Source of the DNA: Chloroflexota bacterium
Lineage (GTDB): Bacteria > Chloroflexota > Limnocylindria > Limnocylindrales > CSP1-4
NCBI GenBank assembly: GCA_021802585.1
Contig: JAJZRQ010000006.1
Coordinates: 1 to 49,189, forward strand
Direction: 5' to 3'
DNA: 49,189 nt
The notes under the pieces are model-generated. The model worked only from the letters and a program-made list of their open reading frames with translations, did no database searches and was not told the DNA's origin. Both the position numbers and the translations under genes were made by a program. Positions 18,004 through 26,956 of the stretch are shown here, one piece after another; the stretch's first letter is position 1; each line of letters opens with the position of its first letter.

Positions 18004-19185
18004 GTGCCCGCCACCCCCGAGCTGAAGGCCCGCGCCGCCGCCGCCGTCGAGGCCGCCCGCGCCGAGATCGTCGACCTCTCCGCCCGGATCCACGCGAACC
18101 CGGAACCGGCGTTCGAGGAGCAGCGGGCCGCCGCGTGGGTCGCCGAGGCGATCGCCCGCCACGGCTACGCCGTCGAGCTGCCGGCGGGACGCCTCGCCAC
18201 CGCGGTCCGGGGCCGGCTCGCCGGCGGGAAGGGCGTGAAGGGCCCGCGGATCGGGATCCTCGCCGAGTACGACGCCCTCCCCGGCCTCGGGCACGGCTGC
18301 GGCCACAACACGATGGCCGCCAGCGGCGTCGGGGCCGCGATCGCCCTGGCGGCGCTCCGGGACGCGTTCGCGGGCGAGGTCGTCTTCCTCGGAACCCCGG
18401 CGGAGGAACGAGGGAGCGGCAAGCAGTTCATGCTCGACGACGGCCTCTTCGACGGGCTCGACGCGGCGCTCCTCTTCCACCCGGGCGACCGCGACATGGT
18501 CGGCTCGATCCTCCTCGCGAGCGAGGACGTCGACGTCACGTTCACCGGCCGCGCCGCCCACGCGGCGGGCGAGCCGTGGGAGGGGAAGAACGCCCTCGAC
18601 GCCGTCGTCCTCCTCCTCCAGGCGGTCGGGCTGTGGCGCCAGCAGCTGCCGCAGCACGCCCGGGTCCACGGGATCGTCGTCGAGGGCGGGACGGCGGCGA
18701 ACATCATTCCCGACCGGGCGACGGCGCGATTCATGATCCGCAGCACCGACCAGGCGTACTTCGAGGCGATGCGCGAGCGGTTCCGGGCGCTCGTGGCGGG
18801 AGCCGCGATGATGGCCGACGTCGCCGGCGAGGTCGTCTTCTCCGGCGGCTCGACGACGATGAAGGACAATCCGGTCCTCGCCGGCCTCTGGACGGCGAAC
18901 ATGGAGGCGGCCGGCCGCGACGACGAGGGCGTCGACCCCGAGCACATCGGCAGCTCCGACATGGGGAACGTCTCGCTCGTCCTCCCGACGATCCACCCGA
19001 CCCTCGCGATCTGCGACCACGGCGTCCCCTGGCACTCGATCGAATCGCGCGACGCGGCGGCGACACCGCGGGCCGACGAGACGACGCTCCTGGCGGCGAC
19101 GCTCGTCGCCCAGACGGCGCTCGACCTCCTCGTCGACCCGTCGCTCGTCGTGGACGCCTGGCGGGCGTTCCGCGGCGAGGCTTGA
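18004..19185 (+). CDS. M20-family metallopeptidase / amidohydrolase
   Basis: This 393-aa enzyme is of the M20D/PM20D2-AbgB-like group. Family knowledge: di-zinc or di-manganese enzymes that hydrolyse amides of amino acids or small dipeptides. Seen here: GILAEYDALPGLGHGCGHN (metal ligands around His97 and His101, with Cys99 between), the general-base Glu in GTPAEERGSGK, the dimerisation domain starting DVTFTGRAAHAAG, and a late HIGSSDMGNVS metal-ligand region. GTG is preceded by GGAGG six bases away. The ureohydrolase gene downstream has its own promoter, but both could act on nitrogen compounds. The substrate cannot be fixed. Confidence 0.9.
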   Translation: MPATPELKARAAAAVEAARAEIVDLSARIHANPEPAFEEQRAAAWVAEAIARHGYAVELPAGRLATAVRGRLAGGKGVKGPRIGILAEYDALPGLGHGCGHNTMAASGVGAAIALAALRDAFAGEVVFLGTPAEERGSGKQFMLDDGLFDGLDAALLFHPGDRDMVGSILLASEDVDVTFTGRAAHAAGEPWEGKNALDAVVLLLQAVGLWRQQLPQHARVHGIVVEGGTAANIIPDRATARFMIRSTDQAYFEAMRERFRALVAGAAMMADVAGEVVFSGGSTTMKDNPVLAGLWTANMEAAGRDDEGVDPEHIGSSDMGNVSLVLPTIHPTLAICDHGVPWHSIESRDAAATPRADETTLLAATLVAQTALDLLVDPSLVVDAWRAFRGEA

Positions 19186-19310
19186 CCGGGAACGGCGGGG
19201 GGCTGGCGGCAGCGATCGGGCTCGCGTTCATCGAGCGCGGCCGAGGCGCCGCCCCCCGGCATCGCCGTCGCCGGGGCCGCGCGGGGAGGCCCCGCCCGGG
19301 CAGCCCGCGC

Positions 19311-19359
19311 TATCATCCGCGGGCGCCCCGCCGGACGGCGACACGAACCGGCGGCGCCC
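19311..19359 (+). promoter_or_regulatory. Promoter and 5'-terminal hairpin of the ureohydrolase leader
   Basis: TATCAT at 19311-19316 is a good -10. Directly after it, 19321-19325/19355-19359 and 19328-19334/19348-19354 pair perfectly (GGGCG with CGCCC, CCGCCGG with CCGGCGG), leaving a two-base bulge and a 13-base loop. The mRNA would therefore begin in this hairpin, with a leader of about 110 bases before GTG 19434. A separate hairpin at 19273-19293 (GGGGCC/GGCCCC) may end the upstream transcript. Confidence 0.4.
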
Positions 19360-19433
19360 GCACCGGCGGGCCGACGCACGCCGCGACGCCCGGGCCCCGC
19401 CCGCGCCGTCGGCCGGCCGCCAGGAGGTGTCGC

Positions 19434-20543
19434 GTGACCGACCGCCACGGCCACGATCCCGACGACGGGGGATCCGCGGGCTGGCGCGCCCCCGACGCGT
19501 TCCCCGACCCGGAGTACGCCCACCTCCACGGCTGGGACCGCGACTTCGAGGCGTTCTCCGACTTCGACCTTCCGACGTACGTCGGGCCGACGACGTTCAG
19601 CAACCTCCCCTGGGTGACCGACCCCGCCGAACTCCGCCGGCGCGATGTCGACGTGGCGATCGTCGGCGCGCCGTTCGACGACGCCGTCAGCCACCGGCCG
19701 GGGGCCCGCTTCGGACCGCGGGCGATCCGGGAGGCGAACTACTCGAGCGGGTCGATCAACTCGCTCCAGCTCGGCCACGTCGAGCCGTTCGAGGTCCTCA
19801 CCGTCGTCGACGCCGGCGACGCGAACGTCGTCCCCGCGTGGATCGAGCGCGGCCACGCGTTCATCTACCGGAAGGTCCGCGACGTCGCGGCGACGGGCGC
19901 GATCCCGATCGTCCTCGGCGGCGACCACTCGATCACGTGGCCGTCGGCGACGGCGATCGCCGAGGTCCGGCGGCCCCGGACGATGGGGATCGTCCACTTC
20001 GACGCGCACGCCGACACCGCGCCGGAGGACTGGGGCGTGCTCGCCGGGCACGGGACGCCGATGCGGCGGCTCGTCGAGAGCGGTGCCGTGAAGGGCCGGA
20101 ACTTCGTCCAGGTGGGCCTCCGCGGCTACTGGCCGCCGCCCGACGTCTTCGCCTGGATGCGCGCGCAGGGGATGCGCTGGCACCTCATGCGCGAGATCGA
20201 GGAGCGCGGCGCGGAGGCGGTGATCGACGACGCGATCGCCGAGGCGCTCGAGGGGGCCGACGCGATCTACCTCTCGGTCGACATCGACGTCATCGACCCG
20301 GGAATGGCGCCCGGCACGGGGACCCCGGAGCCGGGCGGGATGCTCACCCGCGAGGTCCTCCGGGCGATCCGCCGGATCGTCGGCGCGGCAGAGCTCGCCG
20401 GGATGGACGTCGTCGAGGTCTCGCCGCCGTACGACCACGCCGAGATCACCGCGGCCGCCGCGAACCGCTGCGTCCTCGAGGCGATCTCCGCGCTGGCGGT
20501 GAAGAAGGCGGCCGGCCGGGAGGTCAGGCTGGCCGCGGGGTAG
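19434..20543 (+). CDS. Ureohydrolase (agmatinase/arginase family)
   Basis: This 369-aa dinuclear metal hydrolase has every metal-ligand motif of the family: GGDHS (His165), HFDAHADT (Asp190, His192, Asp194) and SVDIDVIDP (Asp283, Asp285). These enzymes release urea from guanidino compounds. A 55-residue N-terminal extension and the PDVFAWMRAQGMRWH region place it among agmatinase-like proteins rather than arginases. Guanidine hydrolase (GdmH) or another guanidino-acid hydrolase remains possible, because substrate residues cannot be assigned by eye. The start is GTG with AGGAGG seven bases upstream; a leader of about 110 bases is predicted. The neighbouring M20 hydrolase suggests nitrogen salvage, which is inference. 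Confidence 0.9.
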   Translation: MTDRHGHDPDDGGSAGWRAPDAFPDPEYAHLHGWDRDFEAFSDFDLPTYVGPTTFSNLPWVTDPAELRRRDVDVAIVGAPFDDAVSHRPGARFGPRAIREANYSSGSINSLQLGHVEPFEVLTVVDAGDANVVPAWIERGHAFIYRKVRDVAATGAIPIVLGGDHSITWPSATAIAEVRRPRTMGIVHFDAHADTAPEDWGVLAGHGTPMRRLVESGAVKGRNFVQVGLRGYWPPPDVFAWMRAQGMRWHLMREIEERGAEAVIDDAIAEALEGADAIYLSVDIDVIDPGMAPGTGTPEPGGMLTREVLRAIRRIVGAAELAGMDVVEVSPPYDHAEITAAAANRCVLEAISALAVKKAAGREVRLAAG

Positions 20544-20607
20544 TGGAGCGGCCGGTGGCGGGGCCCGGGCCGGGGGTCGCGGCCGATCGCCGCCGCGGGC
20601 GGCGGCG

Positions 20608-20613
20608 TAGCAT
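20608..20613 (+). promoter_or_regulatory. -10 box six bases before an ATG
   Basis: TAGCAT ends six bases before the methyltransferase ATG at 20620; no Shine-Dalgarno sequence lies between. Leaderless pattern. Confidence 0.55.
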
Positions 20614-20619
20614 CAGCGC

Positions 20620-21459
20620 ATGAGCACTGCGGAGGGCCGGGAGACCCCGGCGGAGGCGCTCGCCCGCCTCTACGACCTCGACCTCCAGGACGACCCCGGC
20701 GACCTCGAGATGTGGACGGCGCTCGCCGCCGAGGCCGACGGCCCGGTCCTCGAGCTCATGGCGGGGAGCGGCCGCGTGGCGGTGCCCCTCGCCGCCGAAG
20801 ACCGCCCCGTCACCGCCGTCGACATCGACGCCGCGATGCTCGCCCGCGCGCGGCGCCGCGCCGAGGCTGCCGGGCCGGACGTCGCGGGGCGCCTCGAGCT
20901 CGTCCTCGGCGACGTCGTCGGGCTGGAACTCGGCGGCGCGCCCGGCGCCGGCGGCCGCGGGCCCGCCCGGCGCTTCGGGCTCGGCCTCGTCGCCCTGAAC
21001 TCGATCCTCCTCCTGCCGAGCCGGGCGGCCCAGCGGGCGGCATGGGCCGCCCTCGCCGCACACCTCGTGCCGGGCGGGATCGCGGCCGTCGACACGTGGC
21101 TCCCTGACGCCCACGACCTCGCCCGCTATGACGGCCGTCTCCACCTCGAGTACCACCGCCCCGACCCCGAGACCGGCCGCTGGGTCACGAAGACGGCCGC
21201 CGCCCAGCACGACGCGGCGACCCAGACCGTCGCCCTCACGACGATCTACGAGGAGGGCGACCCGGGCGAGCCGGCGAGCCGGTGGGTCCGCCGCGACGTC
21301 GTCCGGCTCGTGACGGCCGACGAGCTGCGGGCGATGGCGGAGGGCGCCGGGCTCACGGTGGAGCTCGTCGCCGGCGGGTACGACCTCGAGCCCCTCGGCC
21401 CCCATGACGATCGGGCGATCGTCGTGGCCCGGATGCCGGGCTCGGGCCCGGCCGGGTGA
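20620..21459 (+). CDS. Class I SAM-dependent methyltransferase
   Basis: This 279-aa Rossmann-fold methyltransferase has motif I VLELMAGSGRVAVPLA and the acidic post-II loop TAVDIDAAMLARAR, which bind S-adenosylmethionine. LVALNSILLLP occupies the motif IV position, and the C-terminal half has the beta-strand pattern of small-molecule methyltransferases. The substrate is unknown. The predicted mRNA is leaderless. The stop overlaps an in-frame GTG of the following CpaE-like frame, so read-through transcription into that gene is likely. Confidence 0.82.
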   Translation: MSTAEGRETPAEALARLYDLDLQDDPGDLEMWTALAAEADGPVLELMAGSGRVAVPLAAEDRPVTAVDIDAAMLARARRRAEAAGPDVAGRLELVLGDVVGLELGGAPGAGGRGPARRFGLGLVALNSILLLPSRAAQRAAWAALAAHLVPGGIAAVDTWLPDAHDLARYDGRLHLEYHRPDPETGRWVTKTAAAQHDAATQTVALTTIYEEGDPGEPASRWVRRDVVRLVTADELRAMAEGAGLTVELVAGGYDLEPLGPHDDRAIVVARMPGSGPAG

Positions 21460-21479
21460 GCGTGGTATCGTCGGGCGCG

Positions 21480-22628
21480 ATGTCCACCGCCGTCGGCCAG
21501 ATCCGCCTCCTCCTCGTGGAGGACGTCCCGCAGGTCTCCCAGTACATGCGCGGCCTCCTGAACGCCCAGTCGCAGGTCAAGCTCGTCGACATCGTGAGCG
21601 ACGGGGGGCGCGCGGCGACGCAGGCACGCCAGCTGCGGCCGGACGTCGTCATCGTCGACTGGCTCCTCCAGGGCCGGACGAAGGGCGACAAGGTCGTCGC
21701 GCAGCTCCGCGAGGCGGGCCTGGGCATCCCCGTCGTCGTCCTCACCGTCCCCCAGAGCCCCGTCGCGCGCAACCCGGCGGCCGGCATCCACGCGGTCCTG
21801 GGGATGCCGTTCTCCGGCTTCGAGCTCGTGAGCGTCGTCGCCGCGGCCCACCAGGCAGCGCTCGCCGCGACGGAGGCGGCCCAGTCGAGGCTCGTCACGG
21901 TCTACGCCCCGAAGGGCGGCGTCGGGAAGACCACCGTCGCGTTCAACCTCGCGGTCGCCGTCGCCCAGGGGGGCGCCCGGACGGCCCTCGTCGACGGCAG
22001 CCTCCAGTTCGGCGACCTCCGCTCGCTCCTCCGCGTGCCCGCGGACGCCCCGTCGATCCTCGACCTGCCGACGGACCGGATCGGAGAGTCGGACCTCCAG
22101 GACGTCCTCTGGCGCGACCCGTCGGGGATCGACATCCTCCTCGCCCCGCCGCGGGTCGAGATGGCCGACATGGTGAGCGTCCGGGACATGGAGAAGGCCA
22201 TCTCGCTCCTCCGCCGGCTCTACGCCGTCGTGGTCGTCGACATGCCCGCCGCGCTCGGCGACATCCCCCTCGCGCTCCTCGACGCGGCCGACACGATCCT
22301 CGAGATCGTCACGTACGACTCGACGACGATCCGCAACACGCTCGCGGTCGCGGAGGCGTTCCGGGCGATCGGCTACCCGGCCGCCAAGGTCCAGTACGTC
22401 GTGAATCGCGCTGACTCGAGCGGCGGGATCGACGCCGAGGACCTCGCGCGGGCGCTCGGCCGGGTGCCGGAGCACACGATCGTCTCCGACGGGCGGCTCG
22501 TCGTCCAGGCGAACAACGAGGGCCTGCCGTTCGTCCTCGCGAACCCGGACGCGCCGATCAGCCGTGACGTCGCCCGGATCGCCGCCCACCTGGCCGGGGC
22601 GGCCCCGCTCGCCGCCGCGCGGCGCTGA
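21480..22628 (+). CDS. CpaE/TadZ-like protein: receiver-like domain plus ParA/MinD-type ATPase
   Basis: This 382-aa protein has an N-terminal response-regulator-like domain (residues 7-120, RLLLVEDVPQ, putative phospho-Asp60 in VIVDW). A deviant-Walker ATPase follows, with APKGGVGKTT near residue 142, VDGSLQFGDL and VVVVDMPAAL. CpaE/TadZ proteins place type IV/Tad pili or other machines at a cell site. The lysine normally before Pro in the receiver's last loop (KPF) is replaced (GMPF), so phosphorylation switching may be lost. ATG 21480 was chosen; GTG 21456, overlapping the methyltransferase stop, is the in-frame alternative. TATCGT lies eight bases before the ATG. No other pilus genes are in the window. 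Confidence 0.87.
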   Translation: MSTAVGQIRLLLVEDVPQVSQYMRGLLNAQSQVKLVDIVSDGGRAATQARQLRPDVVIVDWLLQGRTKGDKVVAQLREAGLGIPVVVLTVPQSPVARNPAAGIHAVLGMPFSGFELVSVVAAAHQAALAATEAAQSRLVTVYAPKGGVGKTTVAFNLAVAVAQGGARTALVDGSLQFGDLRSLLRVPADAPSILDLPTDRIGESDLQDVLWRDPSGIDILLAPPRVEMADMVSVRDMEKAISLLRRLYAVVVVDMPAALGDIPLALLDAADTILEIVTYDSTTIRNTLAVAEAFRAIGYPAAKVQYVVNRADSSGGIDAEDLARALGRVPEHTIVSDGRLVVQANNEGLPFVLANPDAPISRDVARIAAHLAGAAPLAAARR

Positions 22629-22632
22629 CGCG

Positions 22633-23553
22633 GTGGCCGACCGGCGCCCGATCGGCGTCTTCGACTCGGGGGTCGGGGGCCTCACGGTCCTCCGCGAGGT
22701 CCGCCGCCGGCTCCCCGCGGAGCCGACGATCTACCTCGGCGACAACGCGCGGGCGCCGTATGGGACCCGCTCCGACGACGAGGTGCGGCGCTTCAGCACG
22801 GAGGCTCTCGACCGCCTCGTGCGCGAGGACGTGAAGGCGCTCGTCGTCGCCTGCAACACCTCCACTGCCGTCGCGCTCGGCGACTACCGCCGGCGGTACG
22901 ACCTCCCGGTCCTCGGCGTCATCCGGCCCGGCGCCCAGGCGGCGGCCCTCGCGACGCGGACCCGCCGCGTCGGGGTCATCGCCACGCCGGCGACGATCCG
23001 CTCCCATGCGTACTTCGACGCGATCAAGGAGGAGAACCCGGCGGTCGAGGTCTACGAGCACGCCACCCCGGCCCTCGTCCCCCTCGTCGAGGCCGGCGAG
23101 CTCGCAGGGGCCGCCGCGGAGGCCGCCGTCGCCGAGGCGCTCGCGCCGCTCCTCGGCCGGCGCGCCGCGAACGGCGACTTCATCCATCCGCTGCCCTCCT
23201 CCGCGCGGATCGACACGCTCCTCCTCGGCTGCACCCACTACCCGCTCCTGCGACCCGCCCTCCAGGCGGCGGTCGGAGAGGGGGTCGCGGTCGTCGACTC
23301 GGCGACGGCGACGGCCGGCGCGCTCGCCGAGCTCCTCTCGATCAACGGTCTCGAGGTCCCCGGATCGACCCGCGGGACGGCAGCGGACGCCGCCGGCGAG
23401 GGCCACGACCCGACGCCGGCCCGGGCCGGCCTGCCCGCGCACCGGGTGATGACGACCGGCGACCTCGCCGCCTTCGAGCGGATCGCGGCCCGGATGTTCG
23501 GCGGCGCGTTTCCGGTCGTCGAGGCCGTCGAGCTGGAGCCCCTCGCGCGATGA
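22633..23553 (+). CDS. murI: Glutamate racemase
   Basis: This enzyme makes D-glutamate for peptidoglycan without a cofactor. The 306-aa protein has N-terminal GVFDSGVGGLTVL and both catalytic cysteines, Cys74 in VVACNTSTA and Cys200 in LLGCTHYPLL, plus the YLGDNARAPYG segment. It is somewhat longer than the usual 260-290 aa because of extra residues around 175-190 and an Ala/Gly-rich region near 255-275. The GTG start lies four bases after the CpaE-like gene, suggesting co-transcription. RBS support is weak, but coupling would explain this. Confidence 0.95.
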   Translation: MADRRPIGVFDSGVGGLTVLREVRRRLPAEPTIYLGDNARAPYGTRSDDEVRRFSTEALDRLVREDVKALVVACNTSTAVALGDYRRRYDLPVLGVIRPGAQAAALATRTRRVGVIATPATIRSHAYFDAIKEENPAVEVYEHATPALVPLVEAGELAGAAAEAAVAEALAPLLGRRAANGDFIHPLPSSARIDTLLLGCTHYPLLRPALQAAVGEGVAVVDSATATAGALAELLSINGLEVPGSTRGTAADAAGEGHDPTPARAGLPAHRVMTTGDLAAFERIAARMFGGAFPVVEAVELEPLAR

Positions 23554-23563
23554 GGGTGCTCCC

Positions 23564-24793
23564 ATGAGCAGGTCCCGGCACGCGGGGCGGTCGAGCGGCG
23601 CGCCGGCCTGGCAGGCCGGGTTCGTCGTCGGCGCCGCGCTCGGGGCCGCGGTGACGGTCCTCGGCCGGCGCGCCGAGGAGCGGGCCCGCGCGGGGCTCGT
23701 GGACTGGGCGACGGTCCAGCGCATCGCCGAGGCGCGAATGCGGAACGCCCCGGGCCACCTCGACGCGGCGGCGCTCGCGGCGGCGGAGCCCGCGTACGAG
23801 GCCGCGATGCGGCGGGTCGTGCCGGCCCTCGAGGCGGCGCTCGGGACGCCCCTCCCGGGGATCGTCGAGCGGGTCGCCGTCGTCGACCGGGCGGGCTGGG
23901 TCCGGGCGAACCTGGCGACCTTCGCCGCCCTCTTCGGGCGCCTCGAGGGTGAGCTCCTCGACCAGGTCGTGCCGCCCGGCGCCGGGCTCGCGAAGGCCTC
24001 GCTCGCGCTCGCGAACCGGTGGGTCACGACCCGCCAGTTCGGGCTCCTCCTCGGCTTCATGGGCCAGCGGGTCCTCGGCCAGTACGACCTCGCCCTCCTC
24101 TCCGCCGAGGCCGCGCCGGGCCAGCTCCTCTTCGTCGAGGAGAACGTCCGCCATACGGCGGCCGCCCTGGGGGTCCCGGTCGACCCGTTCCGGACGTGGA
24201 TCGCCCTCCACGAGACGACCCACGCGTTCGAGTTCGAGGCCCATCCCTGGCTCCGTCCGTACCTCGCGGAGCGGCTGGAGAAGCAGCTCGGCGGCCTTTC
24301 GCGGAGCGCGTCGGACCTCGGCCGGGACGCGTCGCGGGCCCTCGGGCGCGCGCTCCGAGGGGGCGACGGGCACTGGCTCGAGCGCCTCCTGCCGGACGAG
24401 CAGCGGCGCCTCTTCCGGGAGACGCAGACAGTCATGAGCCTCCTCGAGGGATTCTCGGACCACGTGATGGACGCCGCCGGCCGCGACCTCGTCCCGGGGG
24501 TCGAGACGATCAGCCGGCGCTTCCACGCCCGGCGTGCGACGCGCAGCCCGATGGAGCGGGCGATCCTCCGGATCACCGGCCTCGACCTGAAGATGGAGCA
24601 GTACGCCCGCGGCGAACGGTTCGTCGCCGCCGTCGAGCGGACCGCCGGCCCCGAGGGCCTCCGGCGGCTCTGGGACGGCCCGGAGACGCTGCCGCGGGAC
24701 GGCGAGCTCGAGCACCCCGATCGCTGGGTCCGGCGGGTCGTGGGAGGCGCGGCCCCCTCCGTGCCGTCCGGCACCGCTGGGCGACCCGCGTGA
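23564..24793 (+). CDS. DUF2342 zinc metalloprotease-like protein (coenzyme F420 biosynthesis-associated family)
   Basis: This 409-aa protein has the DUF2342 pattern with LHETTHAFEFEAHPWLR. HExxH (His216, Glu217, His220) is the predicted zinc site, and the following EGFSDHVMD is the likely third-ligand region. An N-terminal hydrophobic stretch (about 18-34, GFVVGAALGAAVTVLG) may be a membrane anchor. The family is largely restricted to Actinobacteria and Chloroflexota and is named for co-occurrence with F420, but its reaction is unknown. It starts 10 bases after murI. The next gene overlaps its stop by one base (TGATG), so the murI-DUF2342-dehydrogenase-ychF run looks like one operon. Confidence 0.88.
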   Translation: MSRSRHAGRSSGAPAWQAGFVVGAALGAAVTVLGRRAEERARAGLVDWATVQRIAEARMRNAPGHLDAAALAAAEPAYEAAMRRVVPALEAALGTPLPGIVERVAVVDRAGWVRANLATFAALFGRLEGELLDQVVPPGAGLAKASLALANRWVTTRQFGLLLGFMGQRVLGQYDLALLSAEAAPGQLLFVEENVRHTAAALGVPVDPFRTWIALHETTHAFEFEAHPWLRPYLAERLEKQLGGLSRSASDLGRDASRALGRALRGGDGHWLERLLPDEQRRLFRETQTVMSLLEGFSDHVMDAAGRDLVPGVETISRRFHARRATRSPMERAILRITGLDLKMEQYARGERFVAAVERTAGPEGLRRLWDGPETLPRDGELEHPDRWVRRVVGGAAPSVPSGTAGRPA

Positions 24794-25848
24794 TGGGCGG
24801 CGGCCCCGGCCCCGGGCTCGACGACCTCTCGGCGGACCTCCCGCCGGCGACGCCCCCCGGTGTTCCGCGCGCGATCGCCCTGTCGCCGATCCTCGCGGCC
24901 CGCCTCCGCCCCCAGGACCTCGCGGCGATCCGCGCGGCCGCCCCCGGGGCGCGGCTCGTCACCCTCTCCCGCGAGGGGCTCGCCGACGGCCCCCTCGACG
25001 ACGTCGAGGTGCTCCTCCACGGCTGGCTCGCGCCCGACGCGTTCGAGCGGCTCCTCGCGCGGGCGCCGGGCCTCCGCTGGATCCACTCGGCGGCGGCCGG
25101 CGTCGAGCGCCTCCTCTCGCCCGCGGGCGTGGCCCGGGGGCTCACGATCACGAACGCGCGGGGCGTCTTCAGCCGCCCGATCGCGGAGTACGTCCTCATG
25201 ATGACCCTCGCCGTGAACCGGCGGCTCCCGCAGCTCCTCGAGCTCGCCGCCGAGCGCACGTGGCAGCCCCTGGAGGGTCGCGAGCTCCGCGACACGACCC
25301 TCGGGATCGTCGGGTTCGGGAGCATCGGCCGGGCGATCGCCGAGCTCGCCGCCCCGTTCGGGCCGCGGATCGTCGCGACCCGGCGCTCGCCCGGCCTCCG
25401 GCCCGCCGAGCCGCCGCTGCCGCCCGGCGTCGAGGTCGGCGGCCCGGAGACGTTCGGCGACGTCGTCGCGGCCGCCGACTTCGTGATCCTCGCCCTGCCC
25501 CTCACGCCGGAGACGGAGGACCTCGTCGACGACCGCGTCCTCGGCCTCATGAAGCGGACGGCCTGGCTCGTCAACGTCGCCCGCGGCCGCCTCGTCGTCG
25601 AGCGGGCCCTCCTCCGCGCCCTCCGCGAGGGGACGATCGGCGGGGCGGTGCTCGACGCGTTCCGCGAGGAGCCCCTGCCGCCGGACTCGCCCTTCTACGC
25701 CCTCCCCAACGTCATCGTCACGCCCCACACCGCGTGGTCGAGCGGCCGCGTCCTCGACCGCACGGTCGACCTCTTCGCCGAGAACCTCCGGCGGTACGCG
25801 GCGGGCGCGCCGCTCCTCAACACGGTGGACCCGGGCGCCGGATACTGA
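24793..25848 (+). CDS. D-2-hydroxyacid dehydrogenase (NAD-dependent)
   Basis: This 351-aa enzyme interconverts a 2-oxoacid and a D-2-hydroxyacid. It has the Rossmann motif GFGSIGRAIAELA, and the catalytic residues appear as Arg in VNVARGRLV, Glu in FREEPLP and His in VTPHTAWSS. The N-terminal half has the flavodoxin-like substrate domain (WIHSAAAGVERLL). It differs from the SerA of this window by lacking the ACT and intervening domains. The ATG overlaps the preceding stop by one base, and ychF begins four bases after its stop. The substrate (glyoxylate, hydroxypyruvate or other) is undetermined. Confidence 0.9.
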   Translation: MGGGPGPGLDDLSADLPPATPPGVPRAIALSPILAARLRPQDLAAIRAAAPGARLVTLSREGLADGPLDDVEVLLHGWLAPDAFERLLARAPGLRWIHSAAAGVERLLSPAGVARGLTITNARGVFSRPIAEYVLMMTLAVNRRLPQLLELAAERTWQPLEGRELRDTTLGIVGFGSIGRAIAELAAPFGPRIVATRRSPGLRPAEPPLPPGVEVGGPETFGDVVAAADFVILALPLTPETEDLVDDRVLGLMKRTAWLVNVARGRLVVERALLRALREGTIGGAVLDAFREEPLPPDSPFYALPNVIVTPHTAWSSGRVLDRTVDLFAENLRRYAAGAPLLNTVDPGAGY

Positions 25849-25852
25849 GGCC

Positions 25853-26956
25853 ATGCAGATCGCGATCGTCGGGCTCGCGGGGGCCGGGAAGACCACCGTC
25901 TTCAACACCCTGACCCGCGGCGACGTCCAGACCGGCGGGTTCGGCGGGATGGAGCTCCACGTCGGGGTCGTCAAGGTCCCCGACCCGCGCCTCGACCGCC
26001 TCGCCGAGATCTTCCACCCCCGGAAGATCGTCCACGCGGACGTCACGTACGTCGACCTGCCTGCGCCGCCACCGTCGTCCGAGGGCCACGTCGGGGCGGA
26101 GGAGCTGCCGGCCGAGCACCTCGCGCGGCTCCGCGACGCCGACGCCCTCCTCCACGTCGTGCGGGCCTGGGACGACCCCCACCACCCGCACCCGGCGGGC
26201 TCCGTCGACGCCTGGCGCGACCTCGAGCAGCTCGACCTCGAGTTCACGCTCGCCGACCTCGCGGTCGTCGACCGCCGCCTGGAGCGGCTCCACGGCACCG
26301 GCCGCCACGGCACGCCGGCCGAGCGCGAGGCGAACGAGCGGGAGGCGGCGATCCTCGAGCGACTGCGGGGCGGGCTCGCCGACGGCCGCCCGATCCGTGA
26401 CGCGGGCCTCGACCCCGACGAGGAGAAGGCGCTCCGCGGGTTCCGCTTCCTCACCCAGAAGCCGGTCCTCGTCCTCCTCAACGTCGGCGAGGGCGAGCTG
26501 CCGCGCGCGGCGGAGCTCGTCGCGGCGGTCGCCGGCCGCTACGACCACCGCCACGCCCTCGTCGACGCGCTCTCGGCCCGGATCGAGATGGAGCTCGGCC
26601 AGCTCGAACCGGAGGAGGCGGCCGTGTTCGCCACGGAGCTGGGGATCACGGAGAGCAGCCTCGACCGGGTCATCGCCCTGTCGTATCGGCTGCTCGGGCT
26701 CGTCAGCTTCCTCACCGCCGGGCCGGACGAGGTGCGGGCCTGGCCGGTCCCCGACGGCGCGACGGCGGTCGACGCCGCGGCCGCGATCCACACGGACCTC
26801 GCAAAGGGCTTCATCCGCGCCGAGACCGTCCCCTACGAGGACCTCGTCGCCCTGGGCTCCACGGCCGAGGCGCGGAAGCACGGGAAGCTCCGCTCCGAGG
26901 GGCGGACGTACCGGGTCCGCGATGGCGACGTCATCGAGGTCCTCTTCTCGCGGTAG
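25853..26956 (+). CDS. ychF: YchF/OLA1-type P-loop NTPase with TGS domain
   Basis: This 367-aa protein of the Obg-related YchF/OLA1 family probably binds ribosomes and tunes translation or stress responses. Walker A GLAGAGKTT spans residues 7-15, and switch region VTYVDLPAPP and a C-terminal TGS domain (KGFIRAETVPYEDL to RVRDGDVIEVLF) are present. The G4 motif is NVGEGE, i.e. NxxE instead of GTPase NKxD, as in other YchF proteins that prefer ATP. The ATG is four bases after the dehydrogenase gene. The stop lies in a 15-bp tandem repeat. Confidence 0.94.
   Translation: MQIAIVGLAGAGKTTVFNTLTRGDVQTGGFGGMELHVGVVKVPDPRLDRLAEIFHPRKIVHADVTYVDLPAPPPSSEGHVGAEELPAEHLARLRDADALLHVVRAWDDPHHPHPAGSVDAWRDLEQLDLEFTLADLAVVDRRLERLHGTGRHGTPAEREANEREAAILERLRGGLADGRPIRDAGLDPDEEKALRGFRFLTQKPVLVLLNVGEGELPRAAELVAAVAGRYDHRHALVDALSARIEMELGQLEPEEAAVFATELGITESSLDRVIALSYRLLGLVSFLTAGPDEVRAWPVPDGATAVDAAAAIHTDLAKGFIRAETVPYEDLVALGSTAEARKHGKLRSEGRTYRVRDGDVIEVLFSR

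Noticed and set aside
19317-19433. Guanidine-type riboswitch before the ureohydrolase gene
   Set aside because: None of the conserved ykkC or mini-ykkC sequence elements could be recognised; only a GC-rich hairpin is visible.
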